43,525 bases of DNA, from NCBI GenBank assembly GCA_910583755.1, contig CAJTZO010000001.1, positions 90,143 to 133,667 on the forward strand, written 5' to 3'. Below the pieces are notes generated by a model. It was not told where the DNA came from. It was given only the letters and a program-made list of their open reading frames with translations, and made no database searches. Origin of the DNA: an uncultured Clostridia bacterium (lineage in GTDB: Bacteria; Bacillota; Clostridia; Lachnospirales; Anaerotignaceae). The stretch's first letter is position 1, and the number at the start of each line of letters is the position of its first letter. Positions 16,852-25,203 of the stretch are shown piece by piece. The translations under genes were made by a program, and so were the position numbers.

Positions 16852-17808
16852 TCACCCCCCATAAACCATTTTTAAATTCTGATTATAAATACATGCTATC
16901 TCTCCTATTTTCTGTCTGTCAGATAAAACAATAATCGTATGAAAAATGCCACTTGTTATCATTTCTCCTAATATCTTTCTTTTTTTGACTTCTTCTAAAT
17001 CATTGCCATGTACCGTACAAAGTAGTTGTATTCCTGCATTAACAATGCTTTCTATCGCAACAAAATCTTCTTTTTTCCCAATCTCATCTACTGCAACAAT
17101 ACGTGGGGACATACTTCTAACAAGTATCAACATTCCCTCTGCTTTTGGACAGCAATCTAAAACGTCTGTTCTAATTCCTATATCGTTTTGTGCAATCCCC
17201 TGATAACAGCCTGCAATTTCACCTCTCTCATCTACTACACCTACAGTTTGTCCTAAAAAAAGCCCTTTTTTGCCATTACTAAGTTGTCTTACCATATCTC
17301 TCAATAGTGTTGTCTTTCCACATGCCGGCGGAGAAACCAAAAGTGTATGATAAAATATTCCATTTTTTACTGCATATTGTAGTACAAAATTAGCACAACC
17401 TTTTATTTCATGCGATATTCTAATGTTTAACGCACTAATATTTTGAATGCTTTTGATAACGCCATTTTCAGTAACCACCTTTCCTACAACTCCAATCCTA
17501 TGCCCTCCCTCTATTGTCAAAAAACCATTTTTTATTTCTTCTGAAAAGGCATACATTGAATATCTGCTTGCTTTTTCAAGAGTATGTCTTATGTCTTCAC
17601 TACTTGGAAGATAAGCTTCTTCTATTTTTTGCGCAATTTTTCCATCTCTTTTGATAAAATATTCCTTCTTTTTACAGGACAACAAAAGTGGTTTATTAAT
17701 TCTAATTCGAATTTCTTCTATTTCTTTTAAAAAATTTTCCTCTAACAATGCAATGATTTGTTGTAAATTTCCACCAAAATTTTGTAAAAAGGAGCTTTTT
17801 GTTATCAT
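16852..17808 (-). CDS. spoIIIAA: Stage III sporulation protein AA (ATPase)
   Basis: The protein has 318 residues and is a secretion-type ATPase that powers or assembles the SpoIIIA channel. Walker A is PPACGKTTLLRD, Walker B-like is RIVAVDEIGKKED, and GVVDERGEIAG lies between them. The N-terminal segment has the typical LEEIRIRINKPLLL followed by GHRIGVVG. It is the first gene of spoIIIA, with a sigma-E-like promoter about 77 bp upstream. The ribosome site is weak. Confidence 0.96.
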   Translation of the reverse strand: MITKSSFLQNFGGNLQQIIALLEENFLKEIEEIRIRINKPLLLSCKKKEYFIKRDGKIAQKIEEAYLPSSEDIRHTLEKASRYSMYAFSEEIKNGFLTIEGGHRIGVVGKVVTENGVIKSIQNISALNIRISHEIKGCANFVLQYAVKNGIFYHTLLVSPPACGKTTLLRDMVRQLSNGKKGLFLGQTVGVVDERGEIAGCYQGIAQNDIGIRTDVLDCCPKAEGMLILVRSMSPRIVAVDEIGKKEDFVAIESIVNAGIQLLCTVHGNDLEEVKKRKILGEMITSGIFHTIIVLSDRQKIGEIACIYNQNLKMVYGG

Positions 17809-17884
17809 CTTTCTTCACTCACTTCTTTCCTAGATTCTTCCTTTTTTTCTATCAAAAAATAATTCTATAGAACGGATATTACTA

Positions 17885-17914
17885 TATTTATGCTTATCCA
17901 CCATTTATATATGA
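17885..17914 (-). promoter_or_regulatory. Sigma-E-like promoter of spoIIIA
   Basis: On the minus strand TCATATAT (17907-17914) and CATAAATA (17885-17892) are 14 bp apart, close to the mother-cell sigma-E pattern of an ATA-type -35 and CATACANT -10. It points to spoIIIAA, which is a known sigma-E target in Bacillus. Confidence 0.65.
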
Positions 17915-17928
17915 CATTTTTTTAAAAT

Positions 17929-17957
17929 TTTACTGTACAGTCACGATAAAGTATGTT
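17929..17957 (+). promoter_or_regulatory. Possible promoter of the LytTR gene
   Basis: TTTACT (17929-17934) and TATGTT (17952-17957) are 17 bp apart, and a 10-bp palindrome ACTGTACAGT (17932-17941) overlaps the -35. The boxes are only moderately good and the leader would be about 280 nt. I see no gene in 17958-18243. Confidence 0.3.
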
Positions 17958-18243
17958 AAAATCTCTCTAATAATATTTAAAGCAATTTTATTTGGAAGCG
18001 ATAAATAAGCAAACATATGAATTATAAAGGGATGAAAGCAAATTTATTTTCTAATAATGCGGCAAAAATACATTCACAAAATGCAAATACTTTATAGGAA
18101 GGTGTGATATTTTACAAATATAATTTTTATAGTTTTATGTGTGGGAGGCGATTTTTATTTATTCTTTTACTATAGTACAATGCTTTTTCGAAAAAAATAC
18201 TCCAGCAATTTCTCGCTTTTTTTTACTAGAGGAAAAGCATAAT

Positions 18244-18936
18244 ATGAAAACTCTTTTTTATGAATTTTCAGATGCAAATTTAAAGTTTGAAAATATCATA
18301 CAACCTACAAAAGAAGTTCATTTATTTATATTCTCCTTGGACAAAAATCCTGAACGCATTATGCAATTAATCAAAACATTACAAAATGGTAGATATTCCA
18401 ACTATCCCATGATACTTTTTTCAAAACATAAAAAATACTTAGTTGATGCATTTTTACAATTAAAACCTTTTCAGCCTGCTTTACTTCCTTTAAACCAACA
18501 AACAATTTCAAACCTAACGGAGTATGTCCGATTTTACTATGGTATATATAAAGAAAGTCTTAGAGAAACACTTGTTTTAGACATTCCTTCCTGTTTCTAT
18601 CGTATTAAAATAGACAATATTCTCTTTATAGAAGCTAGAAATAAAAAAGTTTCTATCTGTACAAAAGATAATCAAATCACAGAAATTCCTATTTCATTTC
18701 ACGATATTTTAGAAAAAATACCAGAAAATACCTTAATACAATCTCATCGCTCCTATATTATTAATCCTAACAATGTTACCAGAATTGATAGAGAGTCAAA
18801 ACACTGGATTGTTAGCTTTTATAATACTGATAAAAAGGCTTTTATTAGCCGTTCTTACAAACAAAATGCTTTAGATATTACCAATGCTAAGGAAGAAAGA
18901 AATTATCCTATGATTGACAGCTATTATTTCCAATAG
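18244..18936 (+). CDS. LytTR-family regulator with degenerate receiver domain
   Basis: The protein has 230 residues from ATG 18244 (MKTLFYEF), with GAGG 11 nt upstream. An in-frame GTG at 18139 would add 35 residues with no good ribosome site. Residues about 1-115 have receiver-like alternation (VHLFIFSLDKNPERIMQLI, YPMILFSKHKKYLVDAFL) but no clear phospho-acceptor aspartate cluster. Residues about 125-215 are a LytTR DNA-binding domain: FYRIKIDNILFIEARNKKVSI, then LEKIPENTLIQSHRSYIINPNNV. No histidine kinase is nearby. A terminator-like hairpin and the aro operon follow. Confidence 0.87.
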   Translation: MKTLFYEFSDANLKFENIIQPTKEVHLFIFSLDKNPERIMQLIKTLQNGRYSNYPMILFSKHKKYLVDAFLQLKPFQPALLPLNQQTISNLTEYVRFYYGIYKESLRETLVLDIPSCFYRIKIDNILFIEARNKKVSICTKDNQITEIPISFHDILEKIPENTLIQSHRSYIINPNNVTRIDRESKHWIVSFYNTDKKAFISRSYKQNALDITNAKEERNYPMIDSYYFQ

Positions 18937-18957
18937 TAAAATAGACATATCATTTTT

Positions 18958-19000
18958 AAGATTTGGGGAAGCTTTTTGTTTCCCCTCAATCTTTTATTTT
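18958..19000 (+). terminator. Terminator or attenuator before aroF
   Basis: AAGATT-GGGGAA (18958-18970) pairs with TTCCCC-AATCTT (18979-18994), followed by TTTTATTTT. Only 15 bp separate this from the aroF start, so either it is a leaky terminator or it controls entry into the aro genes. Confidence 0.7.
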
Positions 19001-19015
19001 AAAGGAGGAAAAAAT

Positions 19016-20029
19016 ATGATAGTTGTTATGAAACATTCTGCAACAGAAGAAAATATACAATCTATTATCCAAAAACTATATAGTTTAGGCTTAGATGCCC
19101 ACCTTTCCAGAGGTGCATCTATTACTATTATTGGTGTTGTAGGGGACAAATCTAAATTTTTGGCAGAAAATCCTCAACTGATGCCGGGTGTTGAAAAACT
19201 TGTTCCCATCAGTGAGTCTTATAAAGTTGCTAATATTAAATTTCATCCAGAACCTACCATTATTGATGTTAATGGAGTTAAAATTGGTGGAAACAACTTT
19301 GTGATTATGGCTGGACCTTGTGCTATTGAAAGCTATGACCAACTGATGGCATCTGCTGTTGCTGCAAAAAATGCAGGTGCGCAAATTTTAAGAGGTGGCG
19401 CATATAAGCCTCGTACTTCTCCTTATTCCTTTCAGGGCTTAGAAGAAGAAGGGCTTCGTTATATGGCAGAGATTAGAGAAAAAACTGGTATGGCTGTCAT
19501 TACAGAAGTAACAAGCTGTAAAGCAGCAGAAACGGCTGTAAACTATGTGGATATTATGCAAATTGGTGCTAGAAATATGCAAAATTTTGAATTATTAAAA
19601 GAAGTAGGAAAATCAAACTTGCCTATTTTATTAAAAAGAGGGCTTTCTGCAACGATAGATGAATGGTTGAATGCTGCGGAATATATTATGAGTGAAGGAA
19701 ATGAAAAAGTAATCCTTTGTGAAAGAGGTATCCGTACCTATGAAACTAGTACCAGAAATACTCTTGATATTAGTGCAATCCCTGTATTAAGAAGCAAAAC
19801 CCATTTACCTATCCTTGTTGACCCAAGCCATGCTTCTGGTGTTCGCGACTACATTGCACCGTTAAGTCGTGCTGCTGTTGCTGTTGGTGCAGATGGTCTG
19901 GAAATTGAAGTACATCCAAATCCTGCTGCTGCTATGTCTGATGGCTCACAATCTTTAAATCCAGAAGATTTTAAAGCACTTTGTGAAGAATTAAAACCAT
20001 ACATCCAACTAGCAGGAAGGAAGTTTTGA
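19016..20029 (+). CDS. aroF: 3-deoxy-7-phosphoheptulonate synthase, type I-beta with N-terminal regulatory domain
   Basis: The protein has 337 residues from ATG 19016 behind AAAGGAGG. It condenses PEP with erythrose 4-phosphate, the first step of the shikimate pathway. Residues about 1-70 form the ferredoxin-like extension of the Thermotoga-type enzymes that confers aromatic amino acid feedback (family knowledge). The barrel has MAGPCAIES, GGAYKPRTSPYSFQG, LLKRGLSATIDEWL, and the metal and substrate motifs CERGIRTYE and PILVDPSHASG. It is the first gene of aroF-tyrA-aroA. Confidence 0.96.
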   Translation: MIVVMKHSATEENIQSIIQKLYSLGLDAHLSRGASITIIGVVGDKSKFLAENPQLMPGVEKLVPISESYKVANIKFHPEPTIIDVNGVKIGGNNFVIMAGPCAIESYDQLMASAVAAKNAGAQILRGGAYKPRTSPYSFQGLEEEGLRYMAEIREKTGMAVITEVTSCKAAETAVNYVDIMQIGARNMQNFELLKEVGKSNLPILLKRGLSATIDEWLNAAEYIMSEGNEKVILCERGIRTYETSTRNTLDISAIPVLRSKTHLPILVDPSHASGVRDYIAPLSRAAVAVGADGLEIEVHPNPAAAMSDGSQSLNPEDFKALCEELKPYIQLAGRKF

Positions 20030-20031
20030 TT

Positions 20032-21129
20032 ATGTTTTCTAAAATAGGCATTGTAGGGCTTGGATTAATTGGTGGTTCTCTTGCAAAAGCATTTCGAAAT
20101 AGAACTTCTGTCAAAACCATTGTAGCATTTAATCGTCATGAAGATGTTTTATTAGAAGCAAAACAGCAAGGGATAATTAATGAATATGCAACAGAAATAA
20201 CAGATATTTTTCAAAATTGTGATATTATTTTTATTTGTACTCCTGTACAAAATATTATGGAATATACAGAAAAATTACTTCCTTTTGTGACAAGACATTG
20301 TATTCTTTCTGATGTGGGTAGTACAAAATGGGAGTTATATCAAAAAATGAAACCTTATTCTACTAAATTTATGTATATTGGTGGACATCCTATGACTGGC
20401 TCAGAACGTTTTCGGTATCATGCCTCCAAAGAGCATCTTTTTGAAAATGCTTATTATATTTTGACACCAGATGACAGTGTTCCAAAAGAAATAACTATGG
20501 CTTTTTCAGATTTTTTACGCTCTATTGGTGCTATTACAGTGACCCTTTCCCCACAGGAACATGATTACATTGTAGCATCTATTAGTCATGTGCCACATAT
20601 TATTGCTTCTGCTTTGGTACACAATGTCAAAAATTTGGATACACCGGAACAATATATGCATTTACTAGCAGCAGGTGGCTTTAAAGATATTACTCGAATT
20701 GCGTCCTCTAGTCCTGATATGTGGCAAGGAATTTGTATGGAAAATAAAGAACAAATATTAAAAGTACTTTCTTCTTTTGAGTCTGTCATTCAAGCGATTC
20801 GTCAAAAACTATCAGAAGAACAATATGGCTATGTCCATGATTATTTCGATACAGCAAGAATTTACAGAGATTCTTTCCATTCCATTACACCAAAAAGTTT
20901 TGTAAAACGTTATGAAATTACGGTGGATGTACTTGACCGTCCTGGTAGTATTGCCATTATTGCGGTACTTTTTTCCAGTCATGGCATTAATATCAAAAAT
21001 ATGAGCATTGTAAACAATAGGGAACAGGAACAAGGTGCATTATACTTTGCTTTTGATACCGAAGAAGACAGACAAAAAAGTATTACTTTACTTCAAGACT
21101 TAAATTATGATGTTTTCGTAAAGGATTGA
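20032..21129 (+). CDS. tyrA: Prephenate dehydrogenase with C-terminal ACT domain
   Basis: The protein has 365 residues. ATG 20032 has AAGGAAG 8 nt upstream. A TTG at 20026 overlaps the aroF stop. The NAD-binding fingerprint is GIVGLGLIGGSLAKAF at about 5-20. IGGHPMTGSE and ASISHVPHIIASALV carry catalytic and substrate residues. The helical dimerisation region ends near 290. An ACT domain follows (VDVLDRPGSIAIIAVLFSSHGINIKNMSIV), expected to bind tyrosine. It converts prephenate to 4-hydroxyphenylpyruvate. Confidence 0.95.
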   Translation: MFSKIGIVGLGLIGGSLAKAFRNRTSVKTIVAFNRHEDVLLEAKQQGIINEYATEITDIFQNCDIIFICTPVQNIMEYTEKLLPFVTRHCILSDVGSTKWELYQKMKPYSTKFMYIGGHPMTGSERFRYHASKEHLFENAYYILTPDDSVPKEITMAFSDFLRSIGAITVTLSPQEHDYIVASISHVPHIIASALVHNVKNLDTPEQYMHLLAAGGFKDITRIASSSPDMWQGICMENKEQILKVLSSFESVIQAIRQKLSEEQYGYVHDYFDTARIYRDSFHSITPKSFVKRYEITVDVLDRPGSIAIIAVLFSSHGINIKNMSIVNNREQEQGALYFAFDTEEDRQKSITLLQDLNYDVFVKD

Positions 21130-21135
21130 TAAATA

Positions 21136-22410
21136 ATGAAAATAACCCCCAAAAAAAAGATTCACGCCACCATTACAGTACCTGGTGACAAATCTATTTC
21201 CCACAGAAGTATTATGATAGGTGCTCTTGCAAAAGGAACAACAGAGATTGAAGGCTTTCTTATGGGAGAGGACTGTCTTTCTACCATTTCCTGTTTTCAA
21301 AAATTAGGAATCCTCATAGAACAACAAAAAGATAAAATCATTGTATATGGAAAAGGATTACATGGTCTGACTGCTCCTACGGAAATATTAGATGTTGGAA
21401 ACAGTGGTACAACCTTACGTTTAATCAGTGGTATTCTATCTGCACAACCTTTTTTTAGTCATTTAACAGGAGATGCTTCCATTCAAAAGCGTCCTATGGA
21501 ACGGATTGCTGTTCCATTACGTCAAATGGGTGCTGTTCTAAAAAGCAATTCTGACAAATTATTTGCTCCTTTTACCATAGAAGGAAATGCATTAAAAGGA
21601 ATTACCTATGCTCTACCAATGGCAAGCGCACAAGTTAAAAGTGCTATTTTATTAGCAGGGCTTTTTGCAAAAGGAGAAACCATTGTCATAGAACCAGAGC
21701 CTACTCGTGACCATACAGAAATTATGCTTCGTTATATGGGTGCAGACATTCAAAAAATTGGAAATGAAATTCATTGTAAACCTGTATCAGAACTTTATGC
21801 TCATAAAATTGTTGTTCCAGCTGATATTTCTTCTGCAGCTTATTTTATTGTTTTAGGTTGTATTTGCGAAAACAGCGAAATTGTATTAAAAAATGTAGGT
21901 ATCAACCAAACAAGGACAGGAATTATTGATGCACTGATTGCTATGGGTGCCCATATTCACATAGAAAATGAAACAATTATCAATGGAGAAAAAACAGGAG
22001 ATATTATTGTAACTTCTTCCCAACTGCATGGTACAACGATTGGAGGTGCAGAAATTCCTCGCTTAATTGACGAAATTCCAGTCCTTGCAGTTGCTGCTTG
22101 TTTTGCACAAGGAACTACCATTATCAAAGATGCACAAGAATTAAAAGTTAAAGAATCTAACCGCATTAAAACAATAATTACAGAATTAAAAAAATTCGGT
22201 GCAAATATTGCAGAAACAGATGATGGTATGATAATACAAGGAGGAACACCTTTAAAAGGCTGCACAGTAGAAAGTTATCAAGACCATCGAATTGCTATGG
22301 CAATGGCAATTGCAGGAATGTGTGCCTCCGGACAAACAGAAATTACAGGTGCAGAATGTGTTACCATTTCTTTTCCTAATTTTTTTGAATTACTAAACAA
22401 AAAACTCTAA
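21136..22410 (+). CDS. aroA: 3-phosphoshikimate 1-carboxyvinyltransferase (EPSP synthase)
   Basis: The protein has 424 residues, normal length. Motifs in order are PGDKSISHRSIMIGALA, DVGNSGTTLRLISGIL, SIQKRPMERI, PMASAQVKSAILLAGLFA, EPEPTRDHTE, PRLIDEIPVLAVAA, LKVKESNRI and YQDHRIAMAMAIAG. All core active-site segments look intact. It joins PEP and shikimate 3-phosphate. The start is 6 bp after tyrA, behind AAGGATTGAT. Confidence 0.97.
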   Translation: MKITPKKKIHATITVPGDKSISHRSIMIGALAKGTTEIEGFLMGEDCLSTISCFQKLGILIEQQKDKIIVYGKGLHGLTAPTEILDVGNSGTTLRLISGILSAQPFFSHLTGDASIQKRPMERIAVPLRQMGAVLKSNSDKLFAPFTIEGNALKGITYALPMASAQVKSAILLAGLFAKGETIVIEPEPTRDHTEIMLRYMGADIQKIGNEIHCKPVSELYAHKIVVPADISSAAYFIVLGCICENSEIVLKNVGINQTRTGIIDALIAMGAHIHIENETIINGEKTGDIIVTSSQLHGTTIGGAEIPRLIDEIPVLAVAACFAQGTTIIKDAQELKVKESNRIKTIITELKKFGANIAETDDGMIIQGGTPLKGCTVESYQDHRIAMAMAIAGMCASGQTEITGAECVTISFPNFFELLNKKL

Positions 22411-22448
22411 CTAAAAAATAAAACATTAATTATGGGAGGACAAGACTT

Positions 22449-23102
22449 ATGATACAAACAACCATTATTGCTTTTGGTGACAGCATCACTTTTGGTTATG
22501 GTGTTACCAGCAAAGTAACTTATCCAAAGCGCTTGGAATCTTTTTTACCTCAATGCTACCCTTCTGTTAACTGGAAAATTCAAAACAGTGGTGTCAATGG
22601 TGATACTACAAGAGAAGCATTAACTCGTTTGCAAAAAGATGTCCTCCAGTATCACCCTAACATCGTTTTTATAATGTTTGGCTCAAATGATAGTTGTTTA
22701 ATGGAAGACCAATATCGTACACCATATGAATATGAAAAAAATCTTTGTTCTATCATAGAACAAATTCAAAATCATAACAATCATACAGGATTGCACCATT
22801 GTCACCCGATTGTTGTTTTGATAACACCACCACCTGTTGTAGATACAGATTTTTTCCCTTTTACAACTAACGACAGAATAGAAATTTATTGTGCTATTTT
22901 AAAAAAAGTGGCAGAACAGTATCATTGTCCTTTAATAGATTTCTTTTCTGTTTTAAAAAATGAATCCAATGAAGAATTTACTTCTTTTTTTCAGTATGAT
23001 GGGATTCATTTAAGTAAAAAAGGTTATGATTTTTTATATGATAGTATTTTTTCTGCACTTACTCGTCTTGTAGACAGAAATGGTATTTTAAAGGAAGAAT
23101 AA
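22449..23102 (+). CDS. SGNH/GDSL-family hydrolase
   Basis: The protein has 217 residues. SGNH blocks are clear: AFGDSITFGYG (nucleophile Ser), NSGVNGDTTREALTRL, IMFGSNDS (GxND) and YDGIHLSKKGYDFLYD (Asp/His pair). It is a lipase, esterase or acyl-ester hydrolase, and the substrate is unknown. There is no signal peptide, so it is probably cytoplasmic. The start has GGGAGG 8 nt upstream. It lies 38 bp after aroA and may be carried on the same transcript. Confidence 0.9.
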   Translation: MIQTTIIAFGDSITFGYGVTSKVTYPKRLESFLPQCYPSVNWKIQNSGVNGDTTREALTRLQKDVLQYHPNIVFIMFGSNDSCLMEDQYRTPYEYEKNLCSIIEQIQNHNNHTGLHHCHPIVVLITPPPVVDTDFFPFTTNDRIEIYCAILKKVAEQYHCPLIDFFSVLKNESNEEFTSFFQYDGIHLSKKGYDFLYDSIFSALTRLVDRNGILKEE

Positions 23103-23225
23103 AGAACTTTTAGTAGAAATATGTTTTCTTGAAAAAGAATTGACTTTACTGATAGATGAATGCTTTCTTAAAAGAAAGCATTGCAGCTTGTCAAAAAACC
23201 TTGAGGGCTAGCCCTTAAACTCCTC

Positions 23226-23402
23226 ATTCTTTCTTGAAAGAAAGAACCAAAGAACTTTAATGAGAAACTAACGTTTCGCTAAAAAGATTGATTTTATAAG
23301 GAAAAACGCTAGTTTTTCCATAAAAGTTTTTTGTCCAACTTTTTTAAAAAAAGTTGGTGGGTGTAGGTGAAACCCACAAAAAAAGACTTTATTGACAGAC
23401 TG
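23226..23402 (+). repeat. Multi-hairpin intergenic element, copy A
   Basis: This roughly 170-bp block recurs in reverse orientation at 25005-25176, with a 43-nt run without mismatch inside it (starting near 23263). It contains consecutive short stems: GAAAC/GTTTC, GGAAAAA/TTTTTCC, CCAACTTTTTT/AAAAAGTTGG and GTGGGT/ACCCAC. Two related palindromic tails, at about 23141-23183 and 23385-23427 (TTTCTT..AAGAAA cores), suggest a second, decayed unit in front. The 23103-23492 spacer holds no gene. Confidence 0.85.
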
Positions 23403-23422
23403 GGCTTTCTTTTAAGAAAGCA

Positions 23423-23451
23423 TTGTTTTTCTCCTTTTATCGTGCTATACT
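23423..23451 (+). promoter_or_regulatory. Promoter of the stalk-domain gene
   Basis: TTGTTT (23423-23428) and TATACT (23446-23451) are 17 bp apart, with a TGC extended -10. It lies just inside copy A's end and 42 bp from the start. Confidence 0.55.
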
Positions 23452-23492
23452 ATTGTTGTAACCAATATAATGACAAAGGGAGGTAGTATGAA

Positions 23493-24887
23493 GTGAAACA
23501 AATTTTTAAAAAATTTGCTGCTGCATTGACTGCTTTGACAATGACAGCAGGTATTTCTGTTACTACATGGGCAGAAGAAAGCAACACCCATTTACAAATC
23601 AACGGAGAAACCATTGTTTTTGACAATTTGCAACCTATCAATCGTCAAAACCGTGTTTTTGTTCCATTCCGCGATACTTTAGAAAAAATGGGTGCTGAAA
23701 TCTCCTATGATGATGCAGAACATTTAACCACAGCAACACGAGGTGACACTACATTAAAATTTCATCCCGGAGAAACAACAGTAACAGTAAACAAAAATGG
23801 TACAGAGGAAACTATCGAAACTTCTATGGTCATTTCTTCTGGAAATACTTATGTACCAATTCGTTTTTTAGGTGAAACATTTGACTATCCTGTCGGTTGG
23901 GACGATGAACAAAAAACAGCTCTCTTGATTGACACTGACAAAATGTTAGCAGATGCAGGTTCTTTTTCTATTATGAACCGTTATATACAATACTGCAATA
24001 CCTTTGCACAACAGCCTTATGTTTTTAAGGGTTCTTTTTCCTTTGAATTAAATATGCCTTATGATGAAACCACAAGGGAATTAATGCCAATTACAGGTTC
24101 TGGTACAATGGAAGGTATTTCCGAACAAGACAAAGTAAATATGGCATTAGCAATGCAATTAAATACAGATGGATTAAAAAATTACATTGCGACACAATCA
24201 CCTGATGAAGAAACATCAAAACTTGCAAATAGTATTGTGAGCGCATTAGAAAATGTTCAAGTAAACTATATTACAGATATATCTACTGGAAAAGTTTATT
24301 TTCAATCTCCAATGTTTGCCCTTACTGGTATGGACGGAGAAGCATGGTATTACATAGACTTAAATGAAATGTATTCTTCTATGGGAATGGACATTAATTT
24401 TTCTGAATTAATGGAAACCATTAAAGGAAACAGTTTTGATTTTGAGTCTTATCTAAAAGATACTTTACAAACCATTCCATTGACTAGTGTAAATGATTAT
24501 GACGCTTTTCAGCAATCTGTTGCTGCTTTTATTAACCTTTTTGGTGACAACGCTTTCCAACAGCAAGCAGACGGCTATGTTTCTCAGTTTAATTTTAGTG
24601 AAGATGGCACAGATATGAATTTCACATTAAAACTTTTGGGTTCTAATGAAGCAATCACAGGCTATAATATGGATATTTCTGTTGGTATGTCTGGTACAAA
24701 TTATATCACTGCAACAGCATCTCAAAACAATACAGATTCTACTGTAGTATTTAATTTGAATATCCCAGATATGTTGACAATGATATTTAATTGTGGCATG
24801 ACAATGGAACCTACAGACCAGACTGCACTTTCAGAACCTTCTGGCACAATCATCAACATTATGGATATGATGCCAAATATGGAATAA
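23493..24887 (+). CDS. Secreted protein with copper amine oxidase-like N-terminal (stalk) domain
   Basis: The protein has 464 residues from GTG 23493. GGGAGG lies 9 nt upstream, and a nearer ATG at 23488 hits a stop at once. A signal peptide ends near TTWAEES (about residue 28). Residues about 33-145 form one copper amine oxidase N1-like stalk domain: LQPINRQNRVFVPFRDTLEKMGAEI and NTYVPIRFLGETFDYPVGWD. Such domains are common on clostridial wall proteins, and no enzymatic part is implied. The remaining 300 residues, rich in Thr, Met and Asn, show no motif I recognise. The gene sits alone between two inverted repeat elements. Confidence 0.85.
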   Translation: MKQIFKKFAAALTALTMTAGISVTTWAEESNTHLQINGETIVFDNLQPINRQNRVFVPFRDTLEKMGAEISYDDAEHLTTATRGDTTLKFHPGETTVTVNKNGTEETIETSMVISSGNTYVPIRFLGETFDYPVGWDDEQKTALLIDTDKMLADAGSFSIMNRYIQYCNTFAQQPYVFKGSFSFELNMPYDETTRELMPITGSGTMEGISEQDKVNMALAMQLNTDGLKNYIATQSPDEETSKLANSIVSALENVQVNYITDISTGKVYFQSPMFALTGMDGEAWYYIDLNEMYSSMGMDINFSELMETIKGNSFDFESYLKDTLQTIPLTSVNDYDAFQQSVAAFINLFGDNAFQQQADGYVSQFNFSEDGTDMNFTLKLLGSNEAITGYNMDISVGMSGTNYITATASQNNTDSTVVFNLNIPDMLTMIFNCGMTMEPTDQTALSEPSGTIINIMDMMPNME

Positions 24888-24932
24888 TTAAAAAGTATAA
24901 TTTATTTATGGATTTGACGAAAGTCAGAAATA

Positions 24933-24972
24933 TTTGGGGAAACTTTTTTCATTTATGAAAAGTTTCCCCAAA
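24933..24972 (+). other. Perfect 15-bp stem-loop after the stalk gene
   Basis: Arms 24933-24947 and 24958-24972 (TTTGGGGAAACTTTT with its complement) enclose a 10-nt loop. There is no clear T-run after it, so it is either a weak terminator or an mRNA 3' end stabiliser. Confidence 0.6.
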
Positions 24973-25004
24973 GTCTTTCAAAAACACACTTACAAACGGA
25001 AAAC

Positions 25005-25176
25005 ACTCTGTCAATAAAGTCTTTTTTTTGTGGGCTTCACCCCCCAACTTTTTAAAAAAAAGTTGGACAAAAAATCTTATTGGAAAAACTAACATTTTTC
25101 CTTATAAAATCAATCTTTTTAGCGAAACGTTAGTTTCGCATTAAAGTTCTTTGCTAAGCTTTCTTTCCAGAAAGCG
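25005..25176 (-). repeat. Multi-hairpin intergenic element, copy B (inverted)
   Basis: This is the reverse complement of copy A at 23226-23402. The shared core runs from the CAAAGAACTTTAATG side (near 25153) to the GACTTTATTGACAGA end (near 25006), with scattered substitutions and small indels. In copy B the GCGAAAC/GTTTCGC stem is complete. With the stem at 24933-24972 this accounts for the 24888-25203 spacer, and I see no gene there. Confidence 0.85.
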
Positions 25177-25203
25177 TAAATAAAAAAAGAAAGGAAATTT
25201 ATT

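Noticed and set aside
18900..19015. T-box leader for the aro genes
   Set aside because: Only about 80 nt between genes and no T-box consensus or specifier stem could be seen, just one hairpin with a T-run.
24933..24972. Strong intrinsic terminator after the stalk gene
   Set aside because: The stem is perfect but no T-run follows, so it is recorded only as a stem-loop.
23226..25176. Composite transposon around the stalk gene
   Set aside because: No transposase or terminal IS ends, and the repeats are only about 170 bp and made of hairpins.
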